Shown here in pieces: positions 25,131-37,609 of a DNA stretch of 64,000 nucleotides (its first letter is position 1; each line of letters opens with the position of its first letter). The stretch is taken from the NCBI GenBank assembly GCA_032173965.1, contig CM063295.1, forward strand, positions 3,968,001 through 4,032,000, in the 5' to 3' direction. Origin of the DNA: Sitta carolinensis (taxonomy: Eukaryota > Chordata > Aves > Passeriformes > Sittidae). The notes under the pieces are model-generated. The model was not told the origin of the DNA and ran no database searches. It saw only the letters and a program-made list of their open reading frames with translations. Made by a program: the position numbers and the translations under genes.

Positions 25131-26972
25131 CCCAACCATCACTCCAAATCACTTGTATTTCTCTGTTATTTCCTTACCTTTACCACACACACTGGGCATG
25201 GTGCTGGTTTTTTACATGTTCTCGAGGAAGAGTTCTCCTCTGCTCCATTACCTTGCTTTATTTTGTCTATTGCCAACGTGTTCTGGAATAAATGAAAACA
25301 ACTCGAAGCAGTCAGTTTTCACATATAGCAGCATTTATTTGCTTTGTTATGTGTGCTTTTGCTTTAGAAACTAAAAGGTAAAAAAGCTTATTTAGAGGTC
25401 TGGTTACTTAATACAGTATATTAATTGATTAATAACTGCTGAAGCAAGGAGATATATAAGTTTTTGGCACCAGAGTCACAGTCCCAACTTAGCAGTGTGC
25501 CATAGGCATTCACTGCTAGGTCCCTAGGGCACACTTGCAGACACTCTTTATTCATTTAACACTTCCTGTTGGCTCATTCCCAAAATCCAGAGGACTTTGC
25601 TCTCTTTCCCTCCAAGTTGGAAATAAAATTTTACGGTCACAGTTGAGGAGGGGATGTGGCACAGTGCAGCTTAGTGCACATATGTCCAAATGCAGGGTAT
25701 TGCTCTGGGCTCTGAGACCTGTGGGGGCCCAGCAGAGCGTGCCAGCTGCATCCCAGTTATGTGCCACTGAAGCCTTCATTTGGGAGGAAAACAGGCGTGG
25801 ATGCAAGAAGAGAAGAGGAAGTGATCTGTGCAATTTACGATGTGTAATGCTAGAACAATAATTCACATGCTCTAGAAGAAACGTTCTTTTCTGAGTGCTG
25901 ATGTCCATGTAGCACTCATCTTTCCCATACATTGAACAGAGAGTATCTCGCTGTTTAATCCTTTCTTATATCTGTAGGAAGGAAAATTGTTTAGGCATAT
26001 TGTGCATGAGCCTGAATGGCTGCGTGTTTATAGCTGAGACTTTGCTTTCACTCAGCCTTGGTGGATCTGCAGCTCTGCTCTGGGTTTGATCCCAGCCTGC
26101 TGGGTTCTGACCCAAGCCTGGTCCTGTCCAGCTGTGCAGGGCCACAGCTGGGGCCAGCTCTGGCTCCACTCCAGGCTGGGCAGTGCCAGCAGCACTTGGT
26201 GTCCCTGAGCAAGACACGAACATAACACAGCAGGCTGAAACTTGGAGCTAGAAAGAGCCCATAAGGGGAAATATCAATGTGACTGGGTCACAACAAACTG
26301 ACATCACAAACTGCCTGCAAGCAAGCCATTTATATTAACAATTATAATTAAAAACCATGTATGTGGCAGAAATAACATAGTCCATCAATGGGAGCTTCTA
26401 CCGTTTTCCTGGAGCCATGAATTGGATCTGGAATGGATAATGCAGGTTTGGGGTATTTAAGCAACTGCCTCACCTGCAGCTGTTTTTTTCAGGTCTCTTG
26501 CCTTCTGGGGGGCAGTGTGTCCAGCCCTCACACAAGGAAAGCTCAGGAGTGTTTATAAACTGCAAAGGCAGAGAAAGCCACGTAGGCTGGGCAGTGTAGT
26601 GAGCAGGGAAAGATGCAGAGACTGCACAGGAGCTGAGGGAAGCAGTCAGACCGACTTGCCCAGGGCTGGTAAATGGTAATTGCTCCCCAGTGATACAGGC
26701 TTCCCGAGCTGTTTCTTCAGTGGAAGCAGCAGCACAAGTGTAACAGCCAACACCCAGAGCCCAGCTCTGGACAAACTGACCTTGCAGTAGTTTGGTACTG
26801 AAAGAAATGAAGCATTGGTACAACTTTCTTAGGAGCTGTTTCTACATTTCTGAGAATTTTAGAGTTTGGGTGGTTTATTCCCCCCAAAGGCTATGCTCTA
26901 TTTTGAACAACAGTTGATTCGGAAATACCTTACATATTTTTGTTATATGTGAAATCAAAGGGGGTTTTGTTC

Positions 26973-26996
26973 TGTTTGTTTGTTTGTTTGTTTGTG
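26973..26996. repeat. (TTTG)n microsatellite
   Basis: Five to six tandem TTTG units with no interruption. Confidence 0.85.
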
Positions 26997-29900
26997 TCTT
27001 ACAAGCTGTGGAGAATACAGTCGTGGATGTTTAGTGCCACTATATATGTCACTGAAAAAAGTTTGGTAATGCTGGTGGTGGGTGGGAATAGGTAATCTCT
27101 ACTAAATTACTTTTTTTAAACGATATTTTTGTTCTGTTTAAGTTGGGATAGAAGGAAAGGAAACAAAGCCTAACCCTGCAGAACTGAGAAGTGTGGAAAT
27201 GCAGTAAGTGCATGAGAATACTTATGTGCCAGCTGCTGAACATAAAACATTGTCACTGAGGTATAAAATCTGACAGGGAAGTATAGCTGCTGACAAAGAA
27301 CATTTTATCTCTGTGACAGAGAAAAACTAATACATATAGAAGAGAAAAAAATATCAATTAGCTACCTGGCGTAAATAAGCTTTCAGTTTTGATGAGTACT
27401 GGCTAAAATGATAATAAATCTATTTTTTAAGAGTTTCCCTTTTCCTCAGACATGCTTTCTATTCAGTATGCAATTTTTAAACTTCCATGTAATTTTTGCA
27501 GCTTCTAATTAATATCAACCTAGACAATTATCCAAGACATTGTAAATATGTGTTTTTAATTTGGTGTTTTATACAGAAATAGCAAGTAAGAGCTGCACAG
27601 GAAATTCATGAGGAGTAGCTAACACTGTACAATACACTATGATAGATCAGCTGCTTCTAGGCAGAAATAGGAGAAAGTGCCATATTTTAGGACCTATTTT
27701 CAAAACTCATTCCTAAAATGATATCAAGGCAATAGAAGAAAGGCAGCTAGGGTGAACAATTCTCCAGAGTATTTCTTTCAGTCTTGTTTCACTTACAGCA
27801 TGGCTGTTCAATTGTGTTCTTATAGTCCAAGGTTAATTTCTGTGTGTCTTTGCAAAACTACTTCCTGATGAGGATAAGGAGTAATAAGTAGAAAATATTT
27901 CACACTATAACCTTGTCATAGCTTTTCCAAACTGTCTGGGAGCAAGGAGTTATTAGAGTAGAATAAACATAAAATTTCAGTGCAGGTTTTCTGGCAGGAA
28001 GAGCCAAGAAACATGGTGTTTATAAATTACTTAGGAGCTCACAGAGGAGAGGAACTTAACAAGCAGACAGGAAGGAAAGAAGAAATGCCTAGAGACAGGT
28101 TTGTTGGGAACAGGAGAGCACAGACCTGTCCAGCAGTGAAGCATCTGCAGCACTGAGCAGGATCCAAGTGAAAGGAGAAAGGGGATCCTGAGGGGGTTGA
28201 ACTGGAGGAGGAGGAGGAGAATTGAAGCCAGGAATGGGTTTAAGAGACTTTCTGGGTATGAGAGAAGTCAGCCAAAGCTTTATGAAAGGGGAGTGAAAGA
28301 TTAAGAGAAACTGTGTGAGAAGACAATGACAGCAGGGAGTTTGTGATGTTCAGAGAGTGCTGCTATGAGAAGATGGAGAGGTCAAACATGTAAGGGAGGA
28401 GAAAATGGAGAACAAAACAGAATAAATACATGAAGACCAAATCTGTTAGTTCAGTGAGGCTTCACTGTTTCCTTCATACAAGCAAACAGTGGGTTTGCTT
28501 CAGGTTTTACAGTATTGCTGAGGACACTTGAGTAGAGAGGGAAGGATCTCAAGAAATGCCTGTATTAATATTGTATTGTTGGTTTGGAGTGTCCTGTAGT
28601 ACTGGGCCATGTAAATCCACAGGATGATGCAGTCTGGGTGCTGGTATACATTTAACCTGAGAGAAATAGCATATTACAGCTGCTGGGAAAGTAGAAAAAA
28701 AACAAAGCAAAACAAAAATAAATTGGCAGCTGCAAGTCTTCTGCACCAGGCTGGAACTTTGCTCTCTCCATCAGGGGCAAAAGCCCCTGAGTGAACAGCC
28801 CACGAGTCTGTGAGTCCCTCTCCTCACAGCCTGGCTAGAATCTCTTGAAGGATAAATGCTTTCAATGTACAGATAAATTTCTTTGTTTGTTGTTTTAGGG
28901 TTTAGGCTTACTGTAGGAAACATGTTTTTTCAATACTTTTCCCTCTTTTTATTGCTTGATCTCACTGCAAAGAGTTAGTGTAAAGCCATCACAGATCTAT
29001 ATATAGAGAGAGAGGTACAGAGTGAAAGGGCTTGCATCATAGATTGGAATGTACATTCAGTGGGTTGTTAGGGTTTTGTGGGGTTTTTTTGGTGTCGTTA
29101 GGGGTTGTTTGGTGTTTCTTTAATTCTTCACATAGAGTATTAGCCAGTGACAATCGTGTTTTTAATCAGTCAGAAGATAACAGGGGTGAGAAACGAGTAC
29201 TTATGTCTGTAGCATTCCCAGCCTCTGGCAGCATGAAAGCTTCTCTAGGCGTGACTTCCGAGACTGTGTGAGCTGTAATTGTGTGAGTGTGAGATGGTGA
29301 CTTCCTAAGGTATTTCATTTATAGTTTGTAACGCTTTACATCTTCTACAATAGAGCACTGCTCTATGTGAATGCTTTGCATTTCAGAATTTCCAGAAAGA
29401 GCTGAAGTAGCTTATCATACACTTTATTTGTTGCTTTAGTCTCTGTCTCCAGGCACTCTCCAGTGTAGTGAAATTCAGCATGCTCTATCTGAAGTCATGG
29501 AGAGCTGACCAAAAATATTTTTTCTTTGTTTGTTTAATTTATTTTTTTTAGGGAAAAAAAATATATATAGTGATAAAAGCCTGGTATTAGTCTTTTACCA
29601 ACACTTAGTTGGTTGTAAACAGAAACAGGCTAAAGGCATCCAGAGGAATTTCATATGGTCAGTGCCTGTTTTTGCTGTGCTAGTGGTAGTTTTGTCTTGA
29701 GACAAAGCCTCAGTGTTTAGTGAGCTATCAAGCAGTGAGTGATTTCTGTACACTTGATGGGATGAGATCAGTAAATTATCTGGAAATGGTTTTAGGAGCA
29801 AAACCATTTCAGCTGGGCTAAAGGTCTTTCTCTCATTCTTTGTGCTCTGTGAAGTTATAGTGTTTCCAGGTCCATTATCTGTGTGTTATATGGAGATTTA

Positions 29901-30019
29901 TTTACTTTCAGCAGCAAAGTTGATCTTGTTTACTTCAGTAAGTGCTTGCTTTGGATATTTTCTGAAAGGGATAAGGAGGAAAAAAGCTGCTTTTTGAAAT
30001 AAATATTATATTCTGGCCA

Positions 30020-30480
30020 CTGCTAGCCTTCATTACCCACTTTTATAAAGTGGAGTTTGCTGGCTTTTTTGTCCGCCTCGTTGCAAAGCTTTGTTAATAC
30101 ACTGCCATGAAAATGAAAGTTTCATACACATTGACATAATTAATGAAGAGGCAGGCAGCATGCTCTACCAATTAGCACCACAGGGAAAAGTAAAACTGGC
30201 TTCCTTTTTGCGTGTTGTGCCAAAGTGAAGAACTGTAACACACAGCAAATAAATAGAGATCCTTTTAATGAGCTGCAAGATCGAGCTGAATAACTCTGAA
30301 AGGATGTTGTGTAAACATTGCCAACTATTTAGAGTGTTAAGAGTAATTGATGAGTTTAGTTGAAAGTTTCGAGGGTTTTTTTTTTTGGGGGGGTTGGGGT
30401 GGAGAGCCTGTCAAATAATGGAAGTACTGCTTGTTAGTAAATAAATCGTATTTTCAATGCAGCTATTAGGCATGTTAAAG
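30020..30480. other. Candidate conserved non-coding element
   Basis: This block is free of repeats apart from a T10G8 interruption near 30.37 kb. It is dense in motifs typical of vertebrate developmental enhancers: several TAAT/ATTA cores, a TAATTAATGA cluster around 30.14 kb, a TAATTGATGAG element near 30.34 kb, and an ACAATG-like/CATTGC element near 30.32 kb. It has no open frame of note. The call rests only on sequence texture and motif density, not on observed conservation. Confidence 0.25.
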
Positions 30481-32240
30481 AATGTAACTAGCACTTTAGA
30501 ACAAATATGGGAAAAAAAAGAAGCAATTTACTGCTTGCTACTTGACCAAGTTTGTCAGACCTCATTTTTTCACTGAGTTTTTCTGTACTTCATATTCACT
30601 CTTAATGAATACTTGACTAATTTTTCTCTGATGCTGGTTCCAAGTAGCACAACTATCTGGCAAGATGAGACATCCCTCAATCTTGATTTTTTCCAGTTGT
30701 CCCAAAGTCCTAATAAAACAATAGCAGGGAAGAAAACAGGTAACATTTTTCTGTGCTTTATGTGAAGCATTCTGTTTGCTTTGAGACTTAGGTGTAGAAA
30801 ATTCAGAGCAGTTCAGGTTGTTTTTTTTTTTTTTTTTCAAAAGATTCTTTCATCAAGCAGAATTATCCTAAAAGCTTTCTAAGTAAGAACGAGTTTTTGG
30901 AGAATACAGAACTCCAAACCTGTGAAGGCAATTTATAGGTGAAAAGAATTAATGGGCATTGGAAATTAGAAGGCCAGAATCATTTAGATCAAAGTATATT
31001 TAATAACAGAAGTGTAATTTTGACTGTTCAGTGGCACCAGCTAGCTTGGAATGTCTATATATAAGAAAATAATACATCTTCTTCACTTTTTGTTAATTCT
31101 AAATAATTTTAATTTTGACAATAATCAATTTTTGTATTATATTTCAGCTCAAGTATTGAATGAGGTTAGATCCAGCATATCATTTCACATTGTATGCAAG
31201 CAAAGATTTATCTATGAGCCTCTGCACCTCAGCGTCTTAAATCTTAAAACATGTCAGAATTGTAATTAAGGAAGCAAAACATGCTAGAGCTAAAAGTAAT
31301 GATTAGAAGTCAATAAAGATTGTGCTAAACTTGCTGAACAATTGACCTTTGTAATGGTCATGCCTGCTCTCAGTTATCATCACAACAGAGAATTATGTGT
31401 CCCTTCACTTGAAATGTTAAAGGTGAAACCAGAAGTGTCCAATTTGTACAACAAAGAATATTAATATGCAAACCAGCTAGAGATATTTTATTGTGACTGT
31501 GGTGGAGTCCTTCTACCATATATTGAGACATATATTGCTGAGTAGTTATTTAATCAATATTTTCTTTTTTTTTTTTTTTTTATCTTTTTGCTACCTCCCC
31601 TCTGTATCTCTTCTTTTGTTTTTCTCCTCAGCCTCTCCTATACCTGCCTCGAGTCTTTCTTGTGTATTCTTCTTACACATTTTTATGTTGCCTAACCTTT
31701 TTCTAACCTAGATTTTGTCCTTCAGAATGCTTACTGGGCTCTGCTCTGTCCTCATGCTGGGCCAAGTCTCTGCTGTGGTGGTGCTCAGGGCTGCCTGGCT
31801 GTTCCCAGTTAATCTGGAGGCTGTCATGCCCTCCTCTCAGCCAGCTGGCTCTGCCTCTGCTCTGGCTCTCGACACCACGAGCATCACCATGTCTCTTCTG
31901 TCCCTACTTCCTCCCTCTTGACACCATGTGCTTTTTTTCTGCTACCCTTTGTGGCCCAAGTGCCTTCTGCTGCTGCCCAGTAGAAGAACCTCCAGAAGAT
32001 CTGTAATCCAGAAGGACAAGGACTGAGTTCCAGCAGGGAAGATGAGTATGGATGAGAGAGACACAAAGGACAAAATGCTCCATAAGGATTTAGAAGAAGA
32101 AACTGCATTACATCTTACATTTGTGAGGATTCCACGTGTTATTGTATCTTCTCTAATTGACTTGTGCTTCAGAAAAAATATTTACTCTCTGCAGTGTTTC
32201 ATTTCTCCAAGACTGTAAAGAGGTGAAATATTCCCTAAGG

Positions 32241-32752
32241 GTTGTGGTTTAACCCCAGCCAGCAACCAAGTACCTCAGAGCTGCTCAGCCCCTCTGCTGC
32301 CCACCCTGGAGGGAGGAGAGCTGGTAAAACCCCAAAGCTCCTGTGCTGCATAGAGACCCCTCAGCAGGTTCAGCAGAGGTGTGATGCATTCCCAGTGCCC
32401 GTGGCAGGCTGGGGTGCAGCCCCCAGCACAGCCGGGCTCCACCACTGGGACAGGGGCTTGGCAGGCAAACAGCATCTCTCCAAACAACCCATCCTCCAGC
32501 TGCAGATGATGAGTGACACGAGATATTCTGAATATCCCTGGGCTCAGCTGGGGTCAGCTGTGCTCCTGGGTCCACTCCCAGCCCCGGCTGGGGGGGAGCA
32601 GCAGAAGCACCTTTGGCTCTGTGTCCACTCTGCTCAGCAGTGGCAGAACCTTCCCTGCCTCAGCAGAGATCCTTGTGTTTGCAGCACAGACCACAGCCCC
32701 ATACTACCTACTGTGGAGAAATTTAACTCTAGCCCAGCCCGAACCAGCAAAT
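32241..32752 (-). mobile_element. Avian endogenous-retrovirus LTR (solo), minus strand
   Basis: The plus strand begins GTTGTGGTTTAACCCCAGCC and ends near CTAGCCCAGCCCGAACCAGC, so the minus strand starts with the GGGCTGGGCTAGAGTTAA block and ends GGCTGGGGTTAAACCACAAC. Between these lie the expected blocks: GTAGTATGGGGCTGTG, CTGCTGAGCAGAGTGGACAC, and an AGGGATATTCAGAATATCTC block. This matches in order and ends a widespread avian LTR family, from memory probably ERVL-like. The usual TATA and poly(A)-signal region is eroded, and several hundred bases of internal sequence look diverged. No gag, pol or env remnant flanks it, so it is a solo LTR. A clean target duplication is not visible. Orientation follows the family's usual polarity. 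Confidence 0.8.
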
Positions 32753-35077
32753 GAAATTAAATAATTTATCTTCAGGTTGTACCAAGTTCCTATATTGGAT
32801 CTGGCCAAGGATAAAATATAATTAATAACTTGTTAACTGCTATCAAGAAAACATAAAGTGCAATGAACGTATTAAAGACTGATGGTCATAATTTCTGTGA
32901 TAGAAATCTGGAATGGTGTGGAGATCTTTGATACTGAACTCTTTCTTGAATTCATATTTTGTACAGCAAGCATATTTCTAACCACACATACATCCAATAG
33001 CTGGAAAGAGAGAAGGTGAGAAGTACAAAATATCTTATATTGGGTGAGGTCTTAAATAGATTAGGGTTCTTGAGCTTGGAATGATGACAGATAAGTGAAA
33101 AGAGAGGCCCAGACAATCATCAATGCGTCAAAGAAAATGGAATGTATTGCAGTATAAGAATCAGTACTCCCTGATACTGTCAGCCAGCAAGTTCAATATC
33201 AGCATAACAATGTACTTTTTCCACATGGAGCTGGATTGTGGCACTCAGAATTTATTTGGGATCAAGTGCCTGTGTACAAGTTCTGGCTCAGTCACTGGCT
33301 GCAGGATTATATTTTGCAGAAAAGGGCCATGCTCACATGACATTTCTTCTGTTCCTTCCCTAAATGTTTGCCCCTGTCATTCTGGACTAGATCATCCTTT
33401 CCTCTTGTCCACTGTCGCAATTCTTATGTAGTAAAAATATGTACGAGCTAGATGTCATGTTATGATGTTACAAAACTGTCATAATCAATAAGGGCTAATT
33501 AAACAAATTTAACATTCAAAATCCAATGAAAGAACAGTTTTGTGCGTTTTACATTTGTGTGCCTTGAATTAAGTTTATTCAACTAAATATGAGGTGCTTA
33601 AGGTGGACAGGTTAGAGCTTATTAATTACCTTGGTCTGTACATATAAGCAGTATAGGTGCCAGCTCCAATCTCTAATAAATCCATCAGCTCCGGGGGTTT
33701 TCCTGTTCATCCCCTCGGAACTGTGAGTGCTTGTGACAGGCCGTGCTTCTGTCAGAACGAATCGTCCCCCTCGGAAAGCGCCCGCACAGGGAAGTGACAA
33801 CTTAATGGAAGCTAAAGCACTCTAATGGCAGTGCCTGGTGAAAGCCAGGGAAAGTCATCCCCAGCATTTGCCCTGGCTCTTGCAAACGTCTCTTTGCATT
33901 TCTGCTCGTGTGCCAGATCCTGGGGCTCGGCAGCAGTCACCTTTGCAGGTATTGCTCCGTGCAGTGCGGCTCACTCCAAGGCTGGGTGCTGATAGCCCTC
34001 ATTGCAGGGGAGCCCCTCTGCCCCCGGGATCTCTCCCCAGGTGCTCCAAGGGCTGCAACATCACTCTCCTCACATCCCTCTTCCTGGAGTCTCAGAAACC
34101 CACCTGCAGTCTGTGACAGCAGTGAGAGTAAAAACATTGCATCCCACCGTGCACACGAGCACACAGATATTTTTATTTTGTTCCTTTCATCAAATGGATG
34201 AAAATATAATGCACTTTATTTAAGTATATCTGTTTACACATGAAGAATGTAGAGATTATTTCTCCTGCCTTTTATTGGGTTTATGAACAAAAAGTTGTGT
34301 GGAGCCAATCGATAAAATTATTGTACTGGGATTATTTCGTGTTGGTTTAATATCTTTTTAGATTACATTGTTGTATGTGAACATATTTATTTATAAATAA
34401 ATAAAACCCCAGTAGTTTGCATGCATTTGGGAACTGTCTTAGAAGTGCCCAGTGATTACATTTAAATATTTTTTATTTTAATTACATTTTAATATTTTAA
34501 TAACTTTTATATATTAAACTGTGGATATTCAATCTAGGTTATTGCCTTTTTGTGAGGTTTACATTCAAATAATTACCTCGTTCCTGGTTTTCTTGGTGTG
34601 ATGGTGCTTTTGGACAAAACCAGAATAGCAATGGCTTTCAGTAGAATACTATTTCTTCATCTTTTAACAAAAAGCATGTGTGCTGTTCAGGTTTTAATAA
34701 ACCAGGTAGATTTAAAAAAATTAAAAATACTCCTAATAATGTAATTTCTAAGATTAAGTGAACTTAATCAGTACTATACCATTTATCCAAGTTCATGGAG
34801 AGCCAGTGACCCAAGAGGACTTAAGCACTGAACAAGAGAAAGCCAAATGACTGTTCTAAATTAAAAATAACCAACCAACCCAAATGAACCAAGCAAAAAA
34901 AGCATTCCTGTGTGGTTATTTCCATGCTTTGTGATTATTTGCTTTATAGTTGATGCTTTGATGTTGTTTAGCACATAACAATTATTTTTGTGAAGGAAAG
35001 GTGAGCGATGTAAACAGACAGTGCTGTTAATGTTTTTAACATGGATCTGCTTCCTCCTTCCCCTCTCTTCAGTCACC
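32753..35077. other. AT-rich non-coding stretch between two LTRs
   Basis: No retroviral internal sequence and no exon is visible between the two LTRs, which differ completely in sequence and therefore are not a provirus pair. A small CpG-containing patch lies at 33.70-33.79 kb. The rest is unassigned, with AT-rich DNA at 34.3-34.75 kb. Confidence 0.55.
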
Positions 35078-35083
35078 CTAGGA
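35078..35083. repeat. Target-site duplication (left), CTAGGA
   Basis: CTAGGA lies immediately before the LTR and is repeated exactly at 35420-35425, immediately after it. A 6-bp duplication is usual for ERVK (class II) integrations. Confidence 0.85.
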
Positions 35084-35147
35084 TGTCGTTGTGGGTGACG
35101 AACAAACGACATGAGACTTTGTTATAAAAAATTGTATCTGACTCTAC

Positions 35148-35153
35148 TTTATT
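35148..35153 (-). promoter_or_regulatory. LTR poly(A) signal AATAAA (minus strand)
   Basis: AATAAA on the minus strand, inside the LTR just downstream of the TATA box and about 65 bp before the LTR 3' end. Confidence 0.7.
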
Positions 35154-35167
35154 AAAAGAATTGTTTT

Positions 35168-35178
35168 CCTTATATACC
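35168..35178 (-). promoter_or_regulatory. LTR TATA box (minus strand)
   Basis: On the minus strand reads GGTATATAAGG, about 240 bp from the LTR 5' end, at the expected U3/R position. It could drive minus-strand transcription. Confidence 0.7.
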
Positions 35179-35419
35179 TTTCAGAACAAACCACTCTCAT
35201 TATCCAGAAGAGTACTAGAACTCTTCTTCCTATTAACTCAAACCAATGGATAGAGACAAGTCTATCCTACAAAAAAGAATACAAAACATCCCTCTCATTA
35301 TAATAACACTTAAGATATTTATGTCAAATCTATGAGAACAAAGTTTTCTGAAACCTAAACACTACGAAAAAACTGAGTTCAGAAACTCAGAAACCTCAGA
35401 CCTAAAAAACCAAACTACA

Positions 35420-35425
35420 CTAGGA
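35420..35425. repeat. Target-site duplication (right), CTAGGA
   Basis: Exact partner of the left 6-bp duplication at 35078-35083. Confidence 0.85.
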
Positions 35426-36461
35426 GACACACAGGGAACTCCAAACTGCTTAATGAACCTTTCAGGGCTCTCTGTGATTTCTGCCTTGCCCCTACCAACA
35501 CCACCCTGTGACAGAACATTTCCAGCAGGAGCTCTGCTGCCCTTGATCCGGGGCAGTGACACCTGCCTGTGCTGCTCCCTTGCTTTGTGCCTGCTGCCAG
35601 TCGGGAGCTTTGGTATTCCGAGGGACTTTCCTGAAGCTGTGGCCTATGGAAACTGTCAGGCAGAGAGTTTATAACAACTGATATTGACACATTTTTGCTA
35701 TAAAATGTCTTTCATAGTGGCTCATTCTGGCATGTTTTCTCGTGGAGCGAGTCCCACTCCAAGTTTCAATTACAGCTCCAATTAAAACTCCTCTGTACAT
35801 TCAGGACTGTGGGGTTTCTGTTATAAAATGCTTCCTGTTTCAGTTCCTTAACAGAATTGTTCTCTCTTGAAAATTGTTTCCTTTGCACACAGAGTCCATA
35901 AGTACTCACAATCTTTGCTTCACTTACATTGGGATTTTCCTCAGGTAAGAATTTGATTTCCCAAATCAAATGTGTGAGAGATGTCTCCCCTCTTTTACTG
36001 GGTGCACCAAGCTCCTTTAAGAGCCAGAGCAGAGCTCCCAAATTGTTTTGTCACTTTTATTTTGCAGTTGGTTGAAATATTCCGTTAACTCCTTTTAATT
36101 CTATTCTACTATATTTTCTATTCAATGACTTTGTTATTAGAGAAAATACAAGCTGATTCTCACTTTCTTGTGCCCTAAACTTAACCAGACTTAATTGTGG
36201 ATTTACAGAATTCTATATTTATATGTATGTATTTCTTTGTATGTGTGCATATGCTTTTTTTTTTTTCTTCTTAGGCTAATGAAAAATTCACTGTACTGAT
36301 GAGCTTTATGTTGTCAGCTGAAGATTAATTCTTGCTTTTTAACAATATTTTATTTTTGTTTCTTTTAACTGACTGAAGGTAGCAAACAAGGATTTTCACT
36401 GTTTCACTCTCCTGCAAGCCACTGATTGATGTGAGGGATTTTTTCCCTTTATGCAGGTATA

Positions 36462-36505
36462 CATGTGTGTGTATATATATATATATATATATACACATAC
36501 ATGTA
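36462..36505. repeat. (TA)n microsatellite inside a near-palindrome
   Basis: About eleven TA units are flanked by ACATGTGTGTG on the left and CACATACATGT on the right, so the whole 44 bp is nearly self-complementary and could extrude as a cruciform. Confidence 0.8.
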
Positions 36506-37609
36506 TATGCAAATTATTCTCCAAATTCTTGTCCAAATTGCTAATTTAACATATTTAAATTGACAAAACTGATATTCTGTGAAACAGTGCCAAGTTTATA
36601 TGCACACAAAAATGGAAATCTTTGTCTGGATGTGGTGATTCAAGTGGGAGTGGGATTGTTCTGCTCACACTGACAGCTCTTCCTCAGACCTCGGTTGCCT
36701 CACCTTTAAAAAGTAGCTTGCTTTCAATTTGTGCAGAATAAATACAGTGCCTTGTGCAAGGAGTACATTGGCACATGCAGGGGACATTTTTTTTTTTTTA
36801 ATTTGGGCAAAGTGTATAATATATCATACATGTTTGCTAAGCTGTAAGAATTTAAGATCACTTTCTCCAAGAAAAATCTGGACTCTGGAATGGTATCAAG
36901 TTTTGTTGGAACTGAGACAGAAGGGGAGTGTGCACAATAATTATTTAGTTCATCTCTGGGCTACTTTTTAGGTGTTGTGAAGGAAAAAAAAAGCAAGAAG
37001 AAATATAGTTGCAGTCAGAGATCAATGTAAAGAAGTCCAGGTAAATCAAAACTATTCTACACTGTAAATAATTTACTCTTCTCCCTTTGCCTTTCCCACC
37101 CCACTCTTTGCACTCCCTTTTCAGACCTTCTTTGCCTCTCTGTGGAGGGAACCGGATGAGTTGAACAGGGAGAGGTGCTCCAGGAGGGAGAATCTGCTGG
37201 CAGGTTGCAGTGGTTCCCAGCCTCCTCCTGCCCCCAGAGCTCTGAGAGGCAGAGGAGCCACCTGAGATCTCTTGGTGAGCCCTGTGCAGGGCTTGCTGTC
37301 CAAACTCCCAGGGGCTGTGGTGATCAGGGACCCACCAGGGTCAGCCATGTGCCTCCTGTTTACATGCAGCAAGGTTGGAATTTACAGAGAAAACTCAGTG
37401 GAGTCTCTGGAGTCTCGCAGCTTTCCCTGGCTTTAGCTGCTCGGTATAATTAATGTGTCCGAGTGAGTGGATGAGCACTGTTCTGTAGGAGTCAATAGGC
37501 GAGGATGTTTGGAAAATGAATGAACTGCTGAGATTAATTGCAAGGCTGCCCGCCTGAACAGCCTGGTGAGAGATTCAGAAGGAAGTGCCAAGGCCTTTAT
37601 ATCCAAAAG

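Larger units (their letters stand above)
25131..32240. other. Non-coding stretch, no gene seen
   Basis: Contains a (TTTG)n repeat near 26.97 kb, a purine-rich stretch at about 28.02-28.43 kb, short T runs near 30.37, 30.82 and 31.56 kb, and a candidate conserved non-coding block at 30.02-30.48 kb listed separately. The GC-rich patches at 26.05-26.21 kb and 31.72-31.92 kb are unassigned and show no coding or repeat signature I recognise. Confidence 0.5.
35084..35419 (-). mobile_element. Complete ERVK-like solo LTR, minus strand
   Basis: A 336-bp element with canonical retroviral ends: TGTCGTTGTGGG at the left and CCAAACTACA at the right (TG...CA), bounded by the perfect 6-bp duplication CTAGGA. 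On the minus strand it carries a TATA box, GGTATATAAGG (complement of 35168-35178), and a poly(A) signal AATAAA (complement of 35148-35153) about 15-20 bp further on, then the terminal CACCCACAACGACA. The short LTR, the closely spaced TATA box and AATAAA, and the 6-bp duplication fit an ERVK/beta-type avian LTR. There is no internal viral sequence, so it is the product of recombination between two LTRs. Intact ends and duplication suggest a fairly young insertion. Confidence 0.9.

Noticed and set aside
32241..35419. The two minus-strand LTRs as the two ends of one provirus
   Set aside because: They have different lengths and ends and no sequence similarity, and no viral internal sequence lies between them. 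The right one has its own target duplication on both sides.
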